Counted from the first letter of the stretch, positions 27,030-54,183 are shown. The stretch: 64,000 bases of DNA from Chondrilla cf. caribensis (GCA_964020155.1 OZ026556.1:1477501-1541500), one strand, 5' to 3'. Numbers and translations are program-made. Notes: generated from the letters alone by a model not told the origin.

Positions 27030-27772
27030 CCAGCGACGATTCGACCCCCGTCACAACTTGGTTCTGTCTGTTATCCACTCCTTTCTTATTGATCACATAA
27101 CTGACCACCACATTCTAGCAGACCTGCCTGGGATTCTCTATACGTTTCCTACTCACATTGCAGCCACTAATGAGAGACCCGATATTGTCATTTGAAATGA
27201 TGACATCCGATCTGTTTTTTGATTGAGCTAACCGTTTCTTTTGAGGACAACTTTGCCTATGCCAAACAAAGAAAGACCAATCGCTACCAAGAGCTAGTAC
27301 AGCAGTGCTCCAACAACAGCTATCAGACTCAACTATTTACCATCCAAGTTGGATCCAGAGGTGTGATTGACCTGCCCTCCCTATCCTGTCTTGTAAATCT
27401 TTGCAAGCCAAAACAGAAAAACTGGCACAACCTTCTTGTTGCTCTCTCAGGAGCAGCCATCTCAGGTTCTTTCTTGATTTGGTGCAGCAGAAACACTCGC
27501 TAACTACCTTTCTGTGTACAAAACCACACCAGTAGTGGCCGAATAGATTAATATCATTTACGTTCCTTTACTATATCTCATTAGAGTCATTAGGATGCTT
27601 AACTACATACTTTTTTGTATGTTCTATGTACCGTGTTTTAGAAGAACATGTTGGCAGTGCATTCTTTTGTTCATGACTCCTTCATCATCATTAATTTATG
27701 CCCTTTAGTATTGTACTTACATGCTGATTGTGGTTTAATAATGATGATAAAGTTGAAAAAAAAAAAAAAAAA

Positions 27773-27778
<6 letters not shown>
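27030..27778 (+). mobile_element. Decayed non-LTR retrotransposon 3' end with poly(A)
   Basis: Conceptual frames read HNLVLSVIHSFLIDHITDHH, then LADLPGILYTFPTHIAATNE, then a stop. A second frame follows (27219-27503): ELTVSFEDNFAYAKQRKTNR, YQELVQQCSN, FTIQVGSRGVIDLPSL. The ELTVPFE..R..KY.EL motif is typical of the region after the reverse transcriptase in non-LTR elements. A stop and a frameshift show it is dead. A ~270-bp 3' tail ends in a run of about 22 A (27755-27777), followed by a TG microsatellite. Confidence 0.75.
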
Positions 27779-27817
<39 letters not shown>

Positions 27818-27899
27818 GTATAATGTAATTCATTCCTTTTCCACATGTAGAATGTTGGGTGTGATGGTAATTTAAATGGATCCATCATTGAACTGAGCC

Positions 27900-28560
27900 A
27901 GCTAAACCAACATCACTGAGCAGGCCCTGGTGACCGCAAAAGAATGTGAGATCACCTGGATGGTCACCATAAGGCATAATACACTTATATTGGAATGTAC
28001 ATACAAAAGTATATGCATTATTATATGTGATATGGACGGACACTGGGGGGAATTATTGGTTGGCAACAAAGTGTATCTTGTAATGTTTGTTATCAAAAGG
28101 ACCGTACTACTTCCGGGAGTGTGTTCATGCATCAGTATTTGAGCTATGATGCATCATGTGGACACTGGAGAGGCCATGGTGACCAGCAATAAAATTGACA
28201 TTTTTTGCTGGTCACCCCGAGGCCTACCCAGGAGTGTGTGCATGCATCCCAATTTGTGTTGATAAGTTTGATATGGACACTGGGCATACCTTAGTGACCA
28301 TTAACAGAATTTGAAAATACCTGAGTGATCACCACAAGGTGTATTGCACTTATATTGGAATGTACATAATAAAAGTATGTATATTATGCATTGTTATATG
28401 TGGACGACGCTGAGGAGATTTTTGATTGGTGACTAAACATATCTTATTTGTTATCAGAATGACCGTACTATTTCCAGGAGTGTGTCCATGCATCAGTATT
28501 TGAGCTATGATGCATCATGTGGACACAGGAGAGGCCGTGGTGACCAGCAATAGAATTTGA
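27900..28560 (+). repeat. Dispersed repeat B, two to three partial units
   Basis: Same family as 24320-24899: GACCGCAAAAGAATGTGAGATC, GAATGTACATACAAAAGTAT, CAGGAGTGTGT.CATGCAT, GCTATGATGCATCATGTGGA, AGAGGCC.TGGTGACCAGCAAT. The units are arranged head to tail. No gene. Confidence 0.75.
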
Positions 28561-28895
28561 TATTGACACCACTAACTGTAGCAATAAAAGGATTTAGAAG
28601 ACACATTTTGAGGTTCAATGATGCACCTTTTTATGAGGAGGAACCAAGTGGATATACAAAAATTCAGGTGGTGACTTGCGAGGGGGCACTGTTCAAAGAG
28701 GTCGCCACAAGAGCGGGGCCGAAAAATTCTCACTTCCGGTACCAGTACACTCTTACATTTTCCTCAAGCTGATATCTACTGTAGTATGTACAGTATTATG
28801 CAAACCCCCATAATTATTAGGGGGCGTGACTGCAACGGTATGACGTCATCGTATACACCCAAACTTCTGATGGGGTGGGTCGCCTCAGTCGTATC
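28561..28895. promoter_or_regulatory. PDCD10 upstream region
   Basis: 335 bp between repeat B and the PDCD10 start. It carries a short plus-strand open frame without an ATG (28557-28772) that I do not recognise, and GGTATGACGTCATCGTA (28837-28853), a CRE-like TGACGTCA site ~45 bp before the ATG. Confidence 0.4.
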
Positions 28896-29537
28896 ATGGC
28901 TACCATGGAAGAAGACATACTTGTCGCTTCTTTGGCTCTCCACGTGGTCGTTTCACCAGTTCTCAAGCAATTAGAGACGGATGAAAGAAATATCGCTGCC
29001 GTACAGACACTCAGATCGGCTTTTAAGAAGGCAGAGAAGAATAATCCAGGATTGAGTCAAAGTTTCGTCTCTGGTGTTCTTGAGGCAGAAGGCGTTAACA
29101 TCGACATACCCGAGACTCTTCTCAGACTGGCTTGTCACGATCAAGAATTCCGTATTGCGCGCCAAGAACAGGAGTTTCAAGTTCTGAACGATAAGGCGCG
29201 TACTCTTAAACTCATCCTAAGCAAAATCCCCGATCAGATTAGAGACAGAGCTCGTTTTCTTCAGACCATAAAGGACATTGCTGGTGCTATAAGGGACCTA
29301 CTCGATGCCTTAAATGAGGTCACTCGAAAACACCAACAGACCATCCCGAAACTTCGCGAATGTAAGAAGACCCTCGAGAACCATAAACGCGTGTTCGTCA
29401 AGAGCTCCAAGAGTTTCAGTGACACGCTCAAGGGATACTTCAAAGACGAACAATCGGAGAACGTGTTCCTGAGTGCCAACCGTTTAATTAACCACACAAA
29501 TGCCTTATTGGCTTTCTTCATCACAATAGATGCATGA
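28896..29537 (+). CDS. pdcd10: PDCD10 / CCM3 scaffold protein
   Basis: Uninterrupted 213-aa frame (human 212 aa), ATG at 28896 in context ATCATGG; a second ATG three codons in is also possible. PDCD10 is the STRIPAK/GCKIII-kinase adaptor, with an N-terminal dimerisation domain and a C-terminal FAT-like four-helix bundle that binds LD motifs. Seen: AAVQTLRSAFKKAEKNNPGL (dimerisation domain), EFQVLNDKARTLKLILSKIP, RARFLQTIKDIAGAIRDLLD, FVKSSKSFSDTLKGYFKDEQ and VFLSANRLINHTNALL. It is intact but has no introns, unlike nearly all its neighbours, and sits beside retroelement debris. Confidence 0.95.
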   Translation: MATMEEDILVASLALHVVVSPVLKQLETDERNIAAVQTLRSAFKKAEKNNPGLSQSFVSGVLEAEGVNIDIPETLLRLACHDQEFRIARQEQEFQVLNDKARTLKLILSKIPDQIRDRARFLQTIKDIAGAIRDLLDALNEVTRKHQQTIPKLRECKKTLENHKRVFVKSSKSFSDTLKGYFKDEQSENVFLSANRLINHTNALLAFFITIDA

Positions 29538-30596
29538 CCTATATCAGTACATGTCTTCAGTAACCATCTTGTGTTCATGTGTTGATTGATAATTCTTGCA
29601 TCTGTTAATTCACTGTTTAATGGTTTGTTCAAATTCTGTACAATTGTCATTATGTATTGTATACTTGTCAGGAGTTTTATTTACACTGTTCGGTGCGTAT
29701 TTATTCGAAAGACTCACCATTTAGATTCTACATTGAGTTATCACATGATGTGTAATATGTGCTGCATACATCTACAAACAAGTGTTTTGTCTTTAGTCTT
29801 GGAGTTACCTGTCATGGCTACGTGATAGTCCAGTTTTACGAACATTGCCTACAGTTATGCAATGTATTGTGTTATTCACGTCATAGTGTTGCATTGTTGT
29901 GGGATGTTGACATTGAATTCATATATCTGTATAATTGAGTGGACCATTACTTCAGTCTTCGAGATGTCTGTTACGCTAAACTACAGACATACAAGTGCAC
30001 TAAAACACAACACAGCAGTGTGCATACAAACGCACGCGCGCACACACACACACACACTATTCTGTATGGAGTTGCGGCCCATAGCCAACATTTCCGCTAT
30101 GTCATCTGTGTATTGCATCTTCTACACAAACACACACACACACACATTCCATATCTACAATATCTCTTGGCATGTCGTGTGTTTAATTGTAGGTAAATTA
30201 TAAAGAAAATACAATTATACAAGAACAATATTAATTTGGTGCTTACCTTCCCCTTCACACCTATTTATATTAATTATAATAATCAATAATACTGCATAAT
30301 GTAATATTATGGTGTGATTTATAGGTAATATAATTTATTACACGATGTCATTGAATATGTGGTCTACGTAATTGTATCATGTCATGCATGTGTGATTTGT
30401 AATTTAATTATATTTACGCACAGGTATATAGCATTACATGCATTGATTCAATTGCAACCATCAACTAATAATCAGAAATAGAAAAGATCTTGTAATTAAT
30501 AATCATTATGCACGCATACACCTTTAGAGTGACAACAGTAGCAGCTGGTATTAGTATTATAAAATCTATCTAATTAAATCATATATTATGGTTCTT
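29538..30596. other. Convergent spacer, PDCD10 / GST omega
   Basis: Between two convergent stop codons. 3' UTR sequence, short CA tracts near 30030-30060 and 30126-30145, then AT-rich DNA. No gene seen. Confidence 0.6.
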
Positions 30597-32715
30597 TCAC
30601 TCCGAGTTGCTGACATACAAATCGTAGTCCCTTCCAAGAACATCATAGTCGTGCTCTCCTTTCCAAGACTTAAAAAATTTCAAATGATTCTCTGTTGTAA
30701 GGGTGCACTGCTTGACAGCATCCACAGTCAACATCTTGTCAATCCAAGCAAATATGGCGGGATACTTTTCCTTTGAGACCAACTCTTTGAGTTTGGGGAA
30801 GGCAGTTGTACCGGCCTCAAGACGCTCGAACCATGGCCACACCAGAAGGTCAGCAGCAGTCACTTCTTGCCCCAAGAGGAAAGGTCGGTTATCTTGCTTC
30901 AGTCGTTCTTCAAACTCTTGAAGAAACTTGGACAGCACGGCATTGGATTCATCTGTGGCTTGGTCACGATAGTTTTTATACCAATTTCCAAGAAACTGTA
31001 TTTAGGGAAATGAAACATCATTTGATAATACATTGGAACATAATATTTGTAGTGTTAATCTCCATATGACACCATTGTTAATGTACATTATATATACACG
31101 TACAAACCACAATATTGTAACCTAATCGTAGCTGTTCCAATGTAATTTTTGCAAATGTGTGTGAATCTGTTCAAAGAGATTGTCCCTCATAAAATGTACA
31201 GTTGTAACCACTGGAGTGTGATTACATATATTAAACATTATAGATAACCTCAAAATGATCGTTAAGTTTGAATACAGGACATCGCTAGTTCAGATAACAA
31301 AGTACTGTACACACACATCAAGTACACAGAAGTACATGCGTACATACACACAAGTGCTACAAACAGATTCTCTTGATTGCAAAATGTAGTCACTTCCATT
31401 AGCACCACGCACATGAGCTCGAATTGAGTGTGTAAAGTACAGCCTACGTATGCAGTTCAGCATGAGTGATACAACTTGATAGTACCACATGGATAAGGGA
31501 CGCAAACCACTGTATAAAGGGGATGATTTGACTACGTAGGTCTGTGATCATCACCAAGCTGATACAGATAAATGATTTGCAATGTAATTTGAAGGGAGTA
31601 GTGTCAGCATTAGCTACATTCTGTACAGCATAGGTATGTGACTCACACCCAACTCATGTCACATATAATACAGGACGTCTTCTTCTACAGTCGCCTACTA
31701 CCTATTTTACTGGGATTTGCTTCAGAGTCACTAAAACTGGAATGAGTGTGCAATACACATTCGCTTACTTTTGCTCCAAAGGCATCCAAGAACTCTTTCA
31801 TTAGTGCCTTCTCCCAAGGATCAGTTGGGTAGAGCTTCTTGTCTCCGTAAACCTCATCCAAGTATTCTATGGAGAAGAACAACATTTAAGAACACACACA
31901 CAATCACACACATCTCCACAAAACATCTCATACACTTTAGTCAAGCCATAAATATTATGCACTCATGTTAGTAACCCTTAAATAGATACCTAAGTCCTTG
32001 TAGCGGGAAATTTTCATGGGACAAAATTTTCGCGGATGGCTCCAAAAATGAAAATTCTCAGATAAACTTTTGTGGGTGCTGGCCACAGTCATGTGATAAA
32101 ACAACAAGAATGACTAATTCACGGATAAAATTTTCACAGATGTTAGGCCAACTGTGAAATCTGCGAAAATTTCGTCCTGCGAAAATTTCCCACTATACGG
32201 TAGTACTGCAGATGATGTCCATTTTGATGAACAAGCACTTAACACTGATCACCATGGTGTGGGTACCATTGACCTAGCATGGGTTGTGACTATGACTGTG
32301 TAAAGGTATACTGTATGAAGGGAAATTATTAAGAAAATTCCCTATTTTTGTTCAAAAAATCATTTTGTGATTTTCACATTGCAAATTTAGAATTACCATC
32401 CGGTAGTTCCATTTACAACAGCAAGATCTTGTGATGTCAATATTGCTAATCCCACAGAAACAAAAAATGTGAACATTAGATCATAAGTTAATAAACATGA
32501 TACTATACTCACCACAGATGATGGCTGATTCTCCAAGACGACGTCCATTCTGTTCAAAGAAAGGAACTTGTCCTTTGGGATAGATCTCCAAGTACCAGGC
32601 TGGTTTATGCTTCAAGCTAATGTATATCTTCTCGGCATCAATACCCTTTGCTGCTAAGAACAGATGGACTCTCTGGAACATGAAAACAATGCAATGGTTA
32701 CTAAACTAATAAACA

Positions 32716-32761
<46 letters not shown>

Positions 32762-33202
32762 AAAAACAATGCTACGATTAGTGTTGCTTCACAGCATATT
32801 TACAGTGCCAGGTACTGTATAATACTGCAGACCCTCAATACCCTGAACTACATAGGTCCACAAAAACAGCCCGATAGGAGCTAACTAGGCAGAGCTCGGA
32901 GCTATTAGTTGAGCAGTATACCAGACTACCACACTACAGTACAGATATCACACAAACATGAAGCACAAAGTGATACTCACTTCAGCAAAGGGGCAAATAG
33001 AACATGTGTAGACTCTGATGTATTCTTTCCCTTTAGGTGCTGGAGGCTTATCTCTGACTTCTCTCACAGGCATCCTAGGTCTCACTCGGCTATTCTGGTC
33101 TTTACAAAGAGCTGATAGGTGAACACCTCGATTCGGCTTTATACAGTACCTCGACAGGGGAGTTCGAATGACCAATGACGACAACCGTGCGATGGTGAAC
33201 AT
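30597..33202 (-). CDS. gsto: Omega-class glutathione transferase with N-terminal extension
   Basis: Four exons: 32981-33202, 32513-32672, 31769-31866, 30597-30995. The long form from ATG 33202 gives 292 aa; ATG 33073 (MPVREV) gives 249 aa, close to human GSTO1 (241). Omega GSTs carry an active-site cysteine and catalyse thioltransferase, dehydroascorbate reductase and related reductions. Seen: the active-site motif CSICPFAE, the GSH-binding QVPFFEQNGRRLGESAIICE with YLDE, and the C-terminal helical domain with LLVWPWFERLEA. The long form starts MFTIARLSSLVIRTPLSRYC, rich in Arg/Ser and without acidic residues, as in a mitochondrial presequence. Whether the long form is made is an inference. 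Introns carry a MITE (31997-32201). Divergent from ERCC6. Confidence 0.93.
31997..32201. mobile_element. MITE with GGGAAATTTTC ends, GST intron 2
   Basis: The left end TAGCGGGAAATTTTC..GGGACAAAATTTTCGC mirrors the right end GCGAAAATTTCGTCCTGCGAAAATTTCCCACTA. About 205 bp, AT-rich interior. A similar element is at 54184-54350. Confidence 0.7.
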
Positions 33203-33370
33203 GAGCAATGACGTCACGTATCAGACTCCCCCACGCAGAACACGTCCCCGAACGTGATGGCTGTATCCTGGTTTTGGTTTTCAATTCGGCCATTTGGAAA
33301 TGGATCTGGGTACGAGAAGCATCCTGGACAATAACGCGCTCTGCCCGCGGCAAAACGGATTGCTCCGAGA
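33203..33370. promoter_or_regulatory. Shared divergent promoter, GST omega / ERCC6
   Basis: 168 bp between start codons (less if the GST N-terminus is longer). Contains ATGACGTCACG, a CRE/ATF-like palindrome (33208-33218), close to the GST start. Confidence 0.5.
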
Positions 33371-42932
<9,562 letters not shown>

Positions 42933-43816
42933 ATATTTTCAAAGGCAATTTCCATATTTTGGGACCTATTCTGGCAGATTAACTGATATCGATTTCAATC
43001 ATGCTGATTTATTCATTGATACATTTATTAATAGTTATCAAATCATGAATTATTTATTGTTGTTTGAATTCCTGCTTATATCATTCATGGTCAACTTTCA
43101 GTTATACAGCATATACTGTAAATGTTATTTTGTGCAATATTTCTGATTCTGTAATCACAACTCAGTATTTTATAATTTAATTAGATTCACAGTAGTATTA
43201 ATTGTTGCTACTGCAAAATATGATGTGATTTGAAATCTTTAATGTGGGGAAGCCTTTAGCCTTGAAGGCTACTTTTCAAGGCACCCACAAATACACGAAT
43301 CAATACAACAACTAAACACATACACACAGATATTGTAGGCAATGTCTAAGACATAGTTTGGTGGCCTTGGTCTTCTCTTTGCATCTTCCCTCCCATGTGT
43401 TGGTAGGGGGCGCAGGGAAAAAAACTCAAAAATCATTAGCAGTGCCAGGAATGGAACCAGGGACCCTTCATTTGGTATAGCTTCATCTTCCTCATCAGCC
43501 ACCAGCTCCATATATGGGATTTCTACAATGAGATCTCTGTATCTGCATACTATATGCACTGTGGAAAATACAGAGGAAGAAAACGGGGTCAAACACACCA
43601 ATAGACAGCTTTACAGGGACTCCCAACAGAGACTGCACACTTGGTCATCTTCAGGTATAGTTGTTGCTCAGAAAAGATCATCAACTGAGCTGGTATCAGC
43701 TTGTGGCTGATTAGTATCGGGCTTAACTGAATATCATGACTAATATCTGGGACAGCATACAGCAGGCTGTCCCCATATTCATTCAGTAAAGTATAAATTA
43801 TGATATATTGCACAAA
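42933..43816. other. Convergent spacer ERCC6 / POLD2
   Basis: 3' UTRs of both genes. At about 43270-43500, minus strand, sequence resembles a tRNA-derived SINE: a loose A-box (GGTGGCTGATGAGG) and a B-box-like GGTTCCATTCC about 35 bp apart, with T-rich and unique sequence behind. Weak; could be chance. Confidence 0.4.
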
Positions 43817-44071
43817 TCACATGTCATCATCATCTGATGCATCGTCCATTATATTGAAAGTCTTCTCCTCCAGTGGTTCATTCACTTCCTCTTCCTCTTC
43901 TGACACATGACCCTGATCAACTTCCTCAGGAAGTTCAGCACTGATTTTTAGTTCAGAGCAATCCAGTGTTTTGAGATTAACAAGTACACAACTATGAGTC
44001 AGGTCAAAGTTTGGTACTGTTATCAGGAGTATTCCTTCTACATAATATTGTGTGAGGATACAGAGAAAGGC

Positions 44072-44125
<54 letters not shown>

Positions 44126-44133
44126 TGTGTGTG

Positions 44134-44175
<42 letters not shown>

Positions 44176-47100
44176 TGCGTGTGTGTGTACGTGTGTGTAT
44201 GCACATGTGTGTGTGCATGTGTGTGCATGTGTGTGTGTGTGTACATGTATAGGTACATGTATTGTGCAAGTACACAAACATACACATACGTTATACATGC
44301 ACTCACCATCTGTTTTCTTATGCTGAAATGATGGCTGGTTTGCTGTGAAGTAGATATGAGCCGACTCCTTCAAAACAAAGGGATCGTCATCACTGAAAGG
44401 ATAGCATCCTGAATTGAAGGAAATTATGTCCAATGTTTCAATCCAGCCAACAAACTATCTTTGTACACTATCCAATCATTCACACAATTATCTCACATGT
44501 ATCACAGGGCAACATGCAAGCACAACACAGAGCAACATGCAAACACATCATAAAGGCAACATGCACACAAATCACAGGGCAACATGCACACACCTAAGGT
44601 GTCAGGTGCTGTTGGTGCTATGTGCCCCCACTCCAATGTCTGTTCCAAGATGCTCAGTCGATCTGTCTGTTTCGAAAAACGATAAATATCTTCCACATTC
44701 TGCCCGGAACATCCAAGTACACTACAAGAAGCATACATAGAAACACAGTGCAGCTTTCTTAGTAAGTACCTGGGTTAGTACACACTCCCAGTTATTACAT
44801 ACTCCTGGTTAGTAGACACTCTTGGTTAGTACATACTCCTGGTTAGTACACACTCTTGGTTAGTACATACTCCTGGTTAGTACATACTCCTGGTTGGTAC
44901 ATACTCCCAGTTAGTACATACTCCTGGTTAGTACATACAGTGGAACCTCTCTATTATGGACACTTTGGGACCTTGATTTTAGTCCTTATTACAGAGGTTT
45001 CCTCAATTCAGAGGTCACTTAATACACTACAGTACTACACTGGGACACAGAATGGTGTCCTTATTATAGAAGTTTCTGCAATTCAGAGGTTTGTAATAGA
45101 GAGGTTCAACTGTACTCCCAGTTAGTACATACTCCTGGTTAGTACATACTCCCAGTTAGTACATACTCCTGGTTAGTACATACTCCCAGTTAGTACATAC
45201 TCCTGGTTAGTACACACTCCTGGTTAGTACATACTCCTGGTTAGTACATACTCCCAGTTAGTACATACTCCTGGTTAGTACATACTCCCAGTTAGTACAC
45301 ACTCCTGGTTAGTACACACTCCTGGTTAGTACATACTCCTGGTTAGTGAGTACACTTCACTCAGTCTCTAGCTCATGTACACTATATCAACCAGTACTGA
45401 TAGTAAGTACCTCTGATAGATTTATTGTGCCCTTCACGGTACTTGATAAGAAGTACAAATTTGGTGTGGTCCTCCAAGGTACTTACTAAGCAAGTTGGAC
45501 TGTATATGCAACCATAGAGTATCATGTATTGGACCACACTGGGATAGGTGCTACCAGGCATACATACATGTGCCATAACTCACATATATGTAAGCACATA
45601 CAGTACATATATCCAGATATGGGATGTGGAACATGTATTGGAGGACACCTTTACATGAAGACCACCTGTCTACAAAGACCACCATTGAATCATCCAGATA
45701 ATCACCTCAACTGCATTACATTAACTCTACTTAAAGCCCCACTGTCCACAGAGGCCGCATATTTCTCCTCATCATTTGAAGGGTGTTCGAGGACAGGTTC
45801 CACTGTACTCCTACTTGGTTGGTTCACTTACATTCTTCCACTGATTTCATCAATGAAAGGATTTGTAACTCCTCGCAGAGTGTTGTGTTTGGAGGCTCTC
45901 GGGAACACACACTTGTGAAAGGGCTGTTGAGGGAGGGTGTAGTTCACAGGGTCATGTGACCCAGGCATGATATCAACAGGAACACAGCTCTGGAGGGAGT
46001 CCAAGATTACTAGTGAATGTACCGTTATTACACCAAAACGCTGTATGTGTTGTAACACTGCACATGAACACTGTAGATGAGGCCAGGTACGTATGTTGTC
46101 TATACTGGGATACTGAGAGAGCCTATAGCTATGCAACTGCTTCATAGGTTTATCGGTGTATGTACTGCAATTAATGCATTACAAGAATGAGTAGATCTCC
46201 ATACTTGTGGTGCTGAGTGTACAGTACACTGAAACTTAGGCACATATGTAATGCACTGCACCTTACATGCATATTCACACAATCAGTACATACTGTACAT
46301 ATAGCATGTAGTCCATTGCACCATACATATATTATATATACTGTACAGACACACACACATACGTACATACATAAAACATGCATAATAAACATACATACAT
46401 ACATATATACATACATATATACATACATACATACTGTACATACATATATTATAGATACACACATACGTACACACACATTCACACATACACATATACACGT
46501 ATGGATGTATTGCATTGTACTCACAGCCAGCTGAGCAAGCACTCCGTCTAACTCTTTCATGGCCTCTATACTCTGAGCAGCATAGTTCTTGGCCAGGTAC
46601 TTCTTCTACAGCAAAGCACAAACACAGGAGTCTATATGTGTACACTATATACACATATACAGTCTATACACACATGCAGTACATGCAATGCACACACAGT
46701 ATACATGCATGTGTACATAAATACAAAATGTACACATGGTACATACAGCACCATGTGCAAGGCTCTACTAGAAGTTTGCTGTTTCCAAGTAACCACTGAA
46801 AACAAATACCTTCTTCTCTTCCTTCACAGCTGACTTGGTCGGTTTGTCCGTGATGGAATTACCGGCAATGATGACTCTAACGACTCGTCTCAGGTGGTCC
46901 CGGTCCCTGGGTCCTCCCAAGTGACCAGCCAGATAGTCTACCAGGACCTCTACGCTGAGCTGACTGCAGTGGTCCGAGCCAATGTTGAGACCACTGACAA
47001 TGGCAATGTACCTAAGACGAGGCAGTTCCATACGACATAGAGTAAAGTATGGACATATATCCTATGCTAGACATATACTGGAGATGAGTGAATATATGTG

Positions 47101-47187
47101 AGAGAACATGGAAATATTTTCAGTAAAATGAACTTTAGGACATTTTGTGACAAACATGACATCACACATCAAAGTACAGATATGTAA

Positions 47188-47268
<81 letters not shown>

Positions 47269-47282
47269 ACACACACACACAA

Positions 47283-47319
<37 letters not shown>

Positions 47320-47329
47320 CGCACGCATG

Positions 47330-47396
<67 letters not shown>

Positions 47397-48489
47397 ATCC
47401 TCTTCCTGGCTGAAATCCACCGATACCTCAGGACGTGCTAAAGGTGGTACTCCAGCAAAGCAGTACTCCTCAACATGAAGGCGGCCATCTTCCCCCCCAC
47501 GTCCCTTGACTGCCATGACGATGCCAGTGATCAGTTCCTGGGTGGGAATGTTTCCGGCTAATACGACCCTCTGGGACTCGTCCTCAAGAACCAGACTATC
47601 AGCAGAAGATATGTACTTTCTCTTCTTCGGAGGAAATGGCAGCAAATTGTTCTGGCACAGAAGAGCAAAAATCAAAGAAGATGAAGTATCTAACAAATTC
47701 AAACCACTGATGACAGGGCTTGGATCACAGTATGTGTTATCTGTTCATGGAGTGTGCAATGTTTGTCAGGGCAGAGTGTTTGTACCTTACATGCATGCTT
47801 ACATCCTCACATGATCGTCACATGCTCAAAGCAGACTATGATCATGAGTCATGATATTATAATCACATGATCATCACATGTTTACATCACCTTTAAATGC
47901 CCACATGATTATCACATGATCATCACATGCTCACATCATCACTTATCTCTTTCAATATACTTGGCTTCAAGCACATTTCTTTGAAGGTGGTCCCAATAAC
48001 ACACACATCTTCGCCCATCTTCACATCAACCAACTTTCGAATGGAAATATCTTCACCTGTAAAGCACGGAAGAAAACAGCTTGACTGTTGCTACACTGAA
48101 CACTGTCTAGTTACAGACGACAAGAGCAACTACTGGACAGCCTAAGAGCATGGAAATACAGCGGCCAAGGGTCGGCACTGCGAGTACGATTCTTTGGGGT
48201 CATGCACACACAGAGAGGAGAAACATGATGAGCATGCTGACTCGCGACCAAAGCTATAACTCAACGTACCCCATTGTCTTTTCGCTGCTTTCTCTACGAT
48301 CTCTTTCATCAAGGACAACCTGCAGTAGTACACATGCGCATACTGGGTCTTGAATATTTTCTCTTGCAGTCTAAACCTCCGAGAAACTGGAGCGTAAGGA
48401 CAGGCGATTCTCTCCACCGGATTCCTGTCGAAGGGCCCATCCTCGGTTACCGTGCTCAGTAGAGAATCGTACTGGTCCATTTCCTCCAT
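43817..48489 (-). CDS. pold2: POLD2, B-subunit of DNA polymerase delta
   Basis: Nine phase-consistent exons: 48270-48489, 47935-48056, 47395-47651, 46810-47011, 46525-46605, 45832-45989, 44594-44721, 44307-44408, 43817-44037; 496 aa (human 469). POLD2 is the non-catalytic B-subunit (OB fold plus inactive phosphoesterase fold) that bridges the Pol delta catalytic subunit and the other accessory subunits. Seen: [40 protein letters not shown], the phosphoesterase core [20 protein letters not shown] with PLHPC-like [40 protein letters not shown] and [18 protein letters not shown]. The C-terminus carries an unusually long acidic tail (EEEEE ... SDDDDM). Divergent from RSAD1. Confidence 0.95.
44075..44246 (+). 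repeat. (TG)n microsatellite, POLD2 last intron
   Basis: TG tract with TATG, CATG and TACG interruptions, lying ~40 bp upstream of the last exon's acceptor on the coding strand (reads CA). Confidence 0.9.
44746..45502 (-). mobile_element. Expanded MITE with internal 17-bp minisatellite, POLD2 intron 6
   Basis: The left end CAGTGCAGCTTTCTTAGTAA and right end TTACTAAGCAAGTTGGACTG are the two ends of the 175-bp MITE at 2708-2882, in reverse. Between them, the single ACTAACCAGGAGTATGT of the short copy has become about 25 tandem 17-bp units with two main variants (CTCCTGG / CTCCCAG). A second MITE (44938-45112) is nested inside. Confidence 0.8.
44938..45112 (+). mobile_element. Complete Tigger/pogo-like MITE, nested
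   Basis: 175 bp with 19-bp terminal inverted repeats CAGTGGAACCTCTCTATTA (one mismatch at the other end) and TA on both sides. Inserted into the 17-bp minisatellite. A truncated relative is at 9668. Confidence 0.85.
45640..45812. mobile_element. CAGTGGAACC-type MITE fragment, POLD2 intron 6
   Basis: GGAGGACACCTTTACATGAAGACC at the left and GGACAGGTTCCACTGTA at the right. Reads as the reverse of the CAGTGGAACCTGTCC-type elements; left end incomplete. Confidence 0.4.
47190..47394 (+). repeat. (CA)n tract starting at POLD2 exon 3 donor
   Basis: About 200 bp. On the coding strand exon 3 ends GAGGATAA and the intron starts GTGTGTGTG directly. Confidence 0.9.
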
Positions 48490-48543
48490 TGCGATGAGGC
48501 GGAGTTGAGCGCCACAAGAGGGGAATCCCCATTGAGAAACAAA
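48490..48543. promoter_or_regulatory. 54-bp divergent promoter, POLD2 / RSAD1
   Basis: Only 54 bp separate the ATGs of POLD2 (48489, minus) and RSAD1 (48544, plus). Core promoter elements must overlap or lie in the coding exons. No TATA box. Confidence 0.55.
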
Positions 48544-54087
<5,544 letters not shown>

Positions 54088-54183
54088 ACTGTTTTACCCA
54101 TTCAATTCATTTTTATATTTTGTTTACATGCATGTAACTTCACCATTATATGGTAAAAGTCAATAATATTATATTACTGTATA

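Noticed and set aside
28557..28772. Small gene upstream of PDCD10
   Set aside because: No ATG, overlaps the end of repeat B, no recognised domain; left as promoter region.
33203..33217. GST start at 33217
   Set aside because: The codon there is GTG; the first ATG in frame is 33202.
43430..43500. tRNA gene
   Set aside because: Only loose A/B-box matches; no acceptor stem or anticodon arm could be folded. At most a decayed SINE head.
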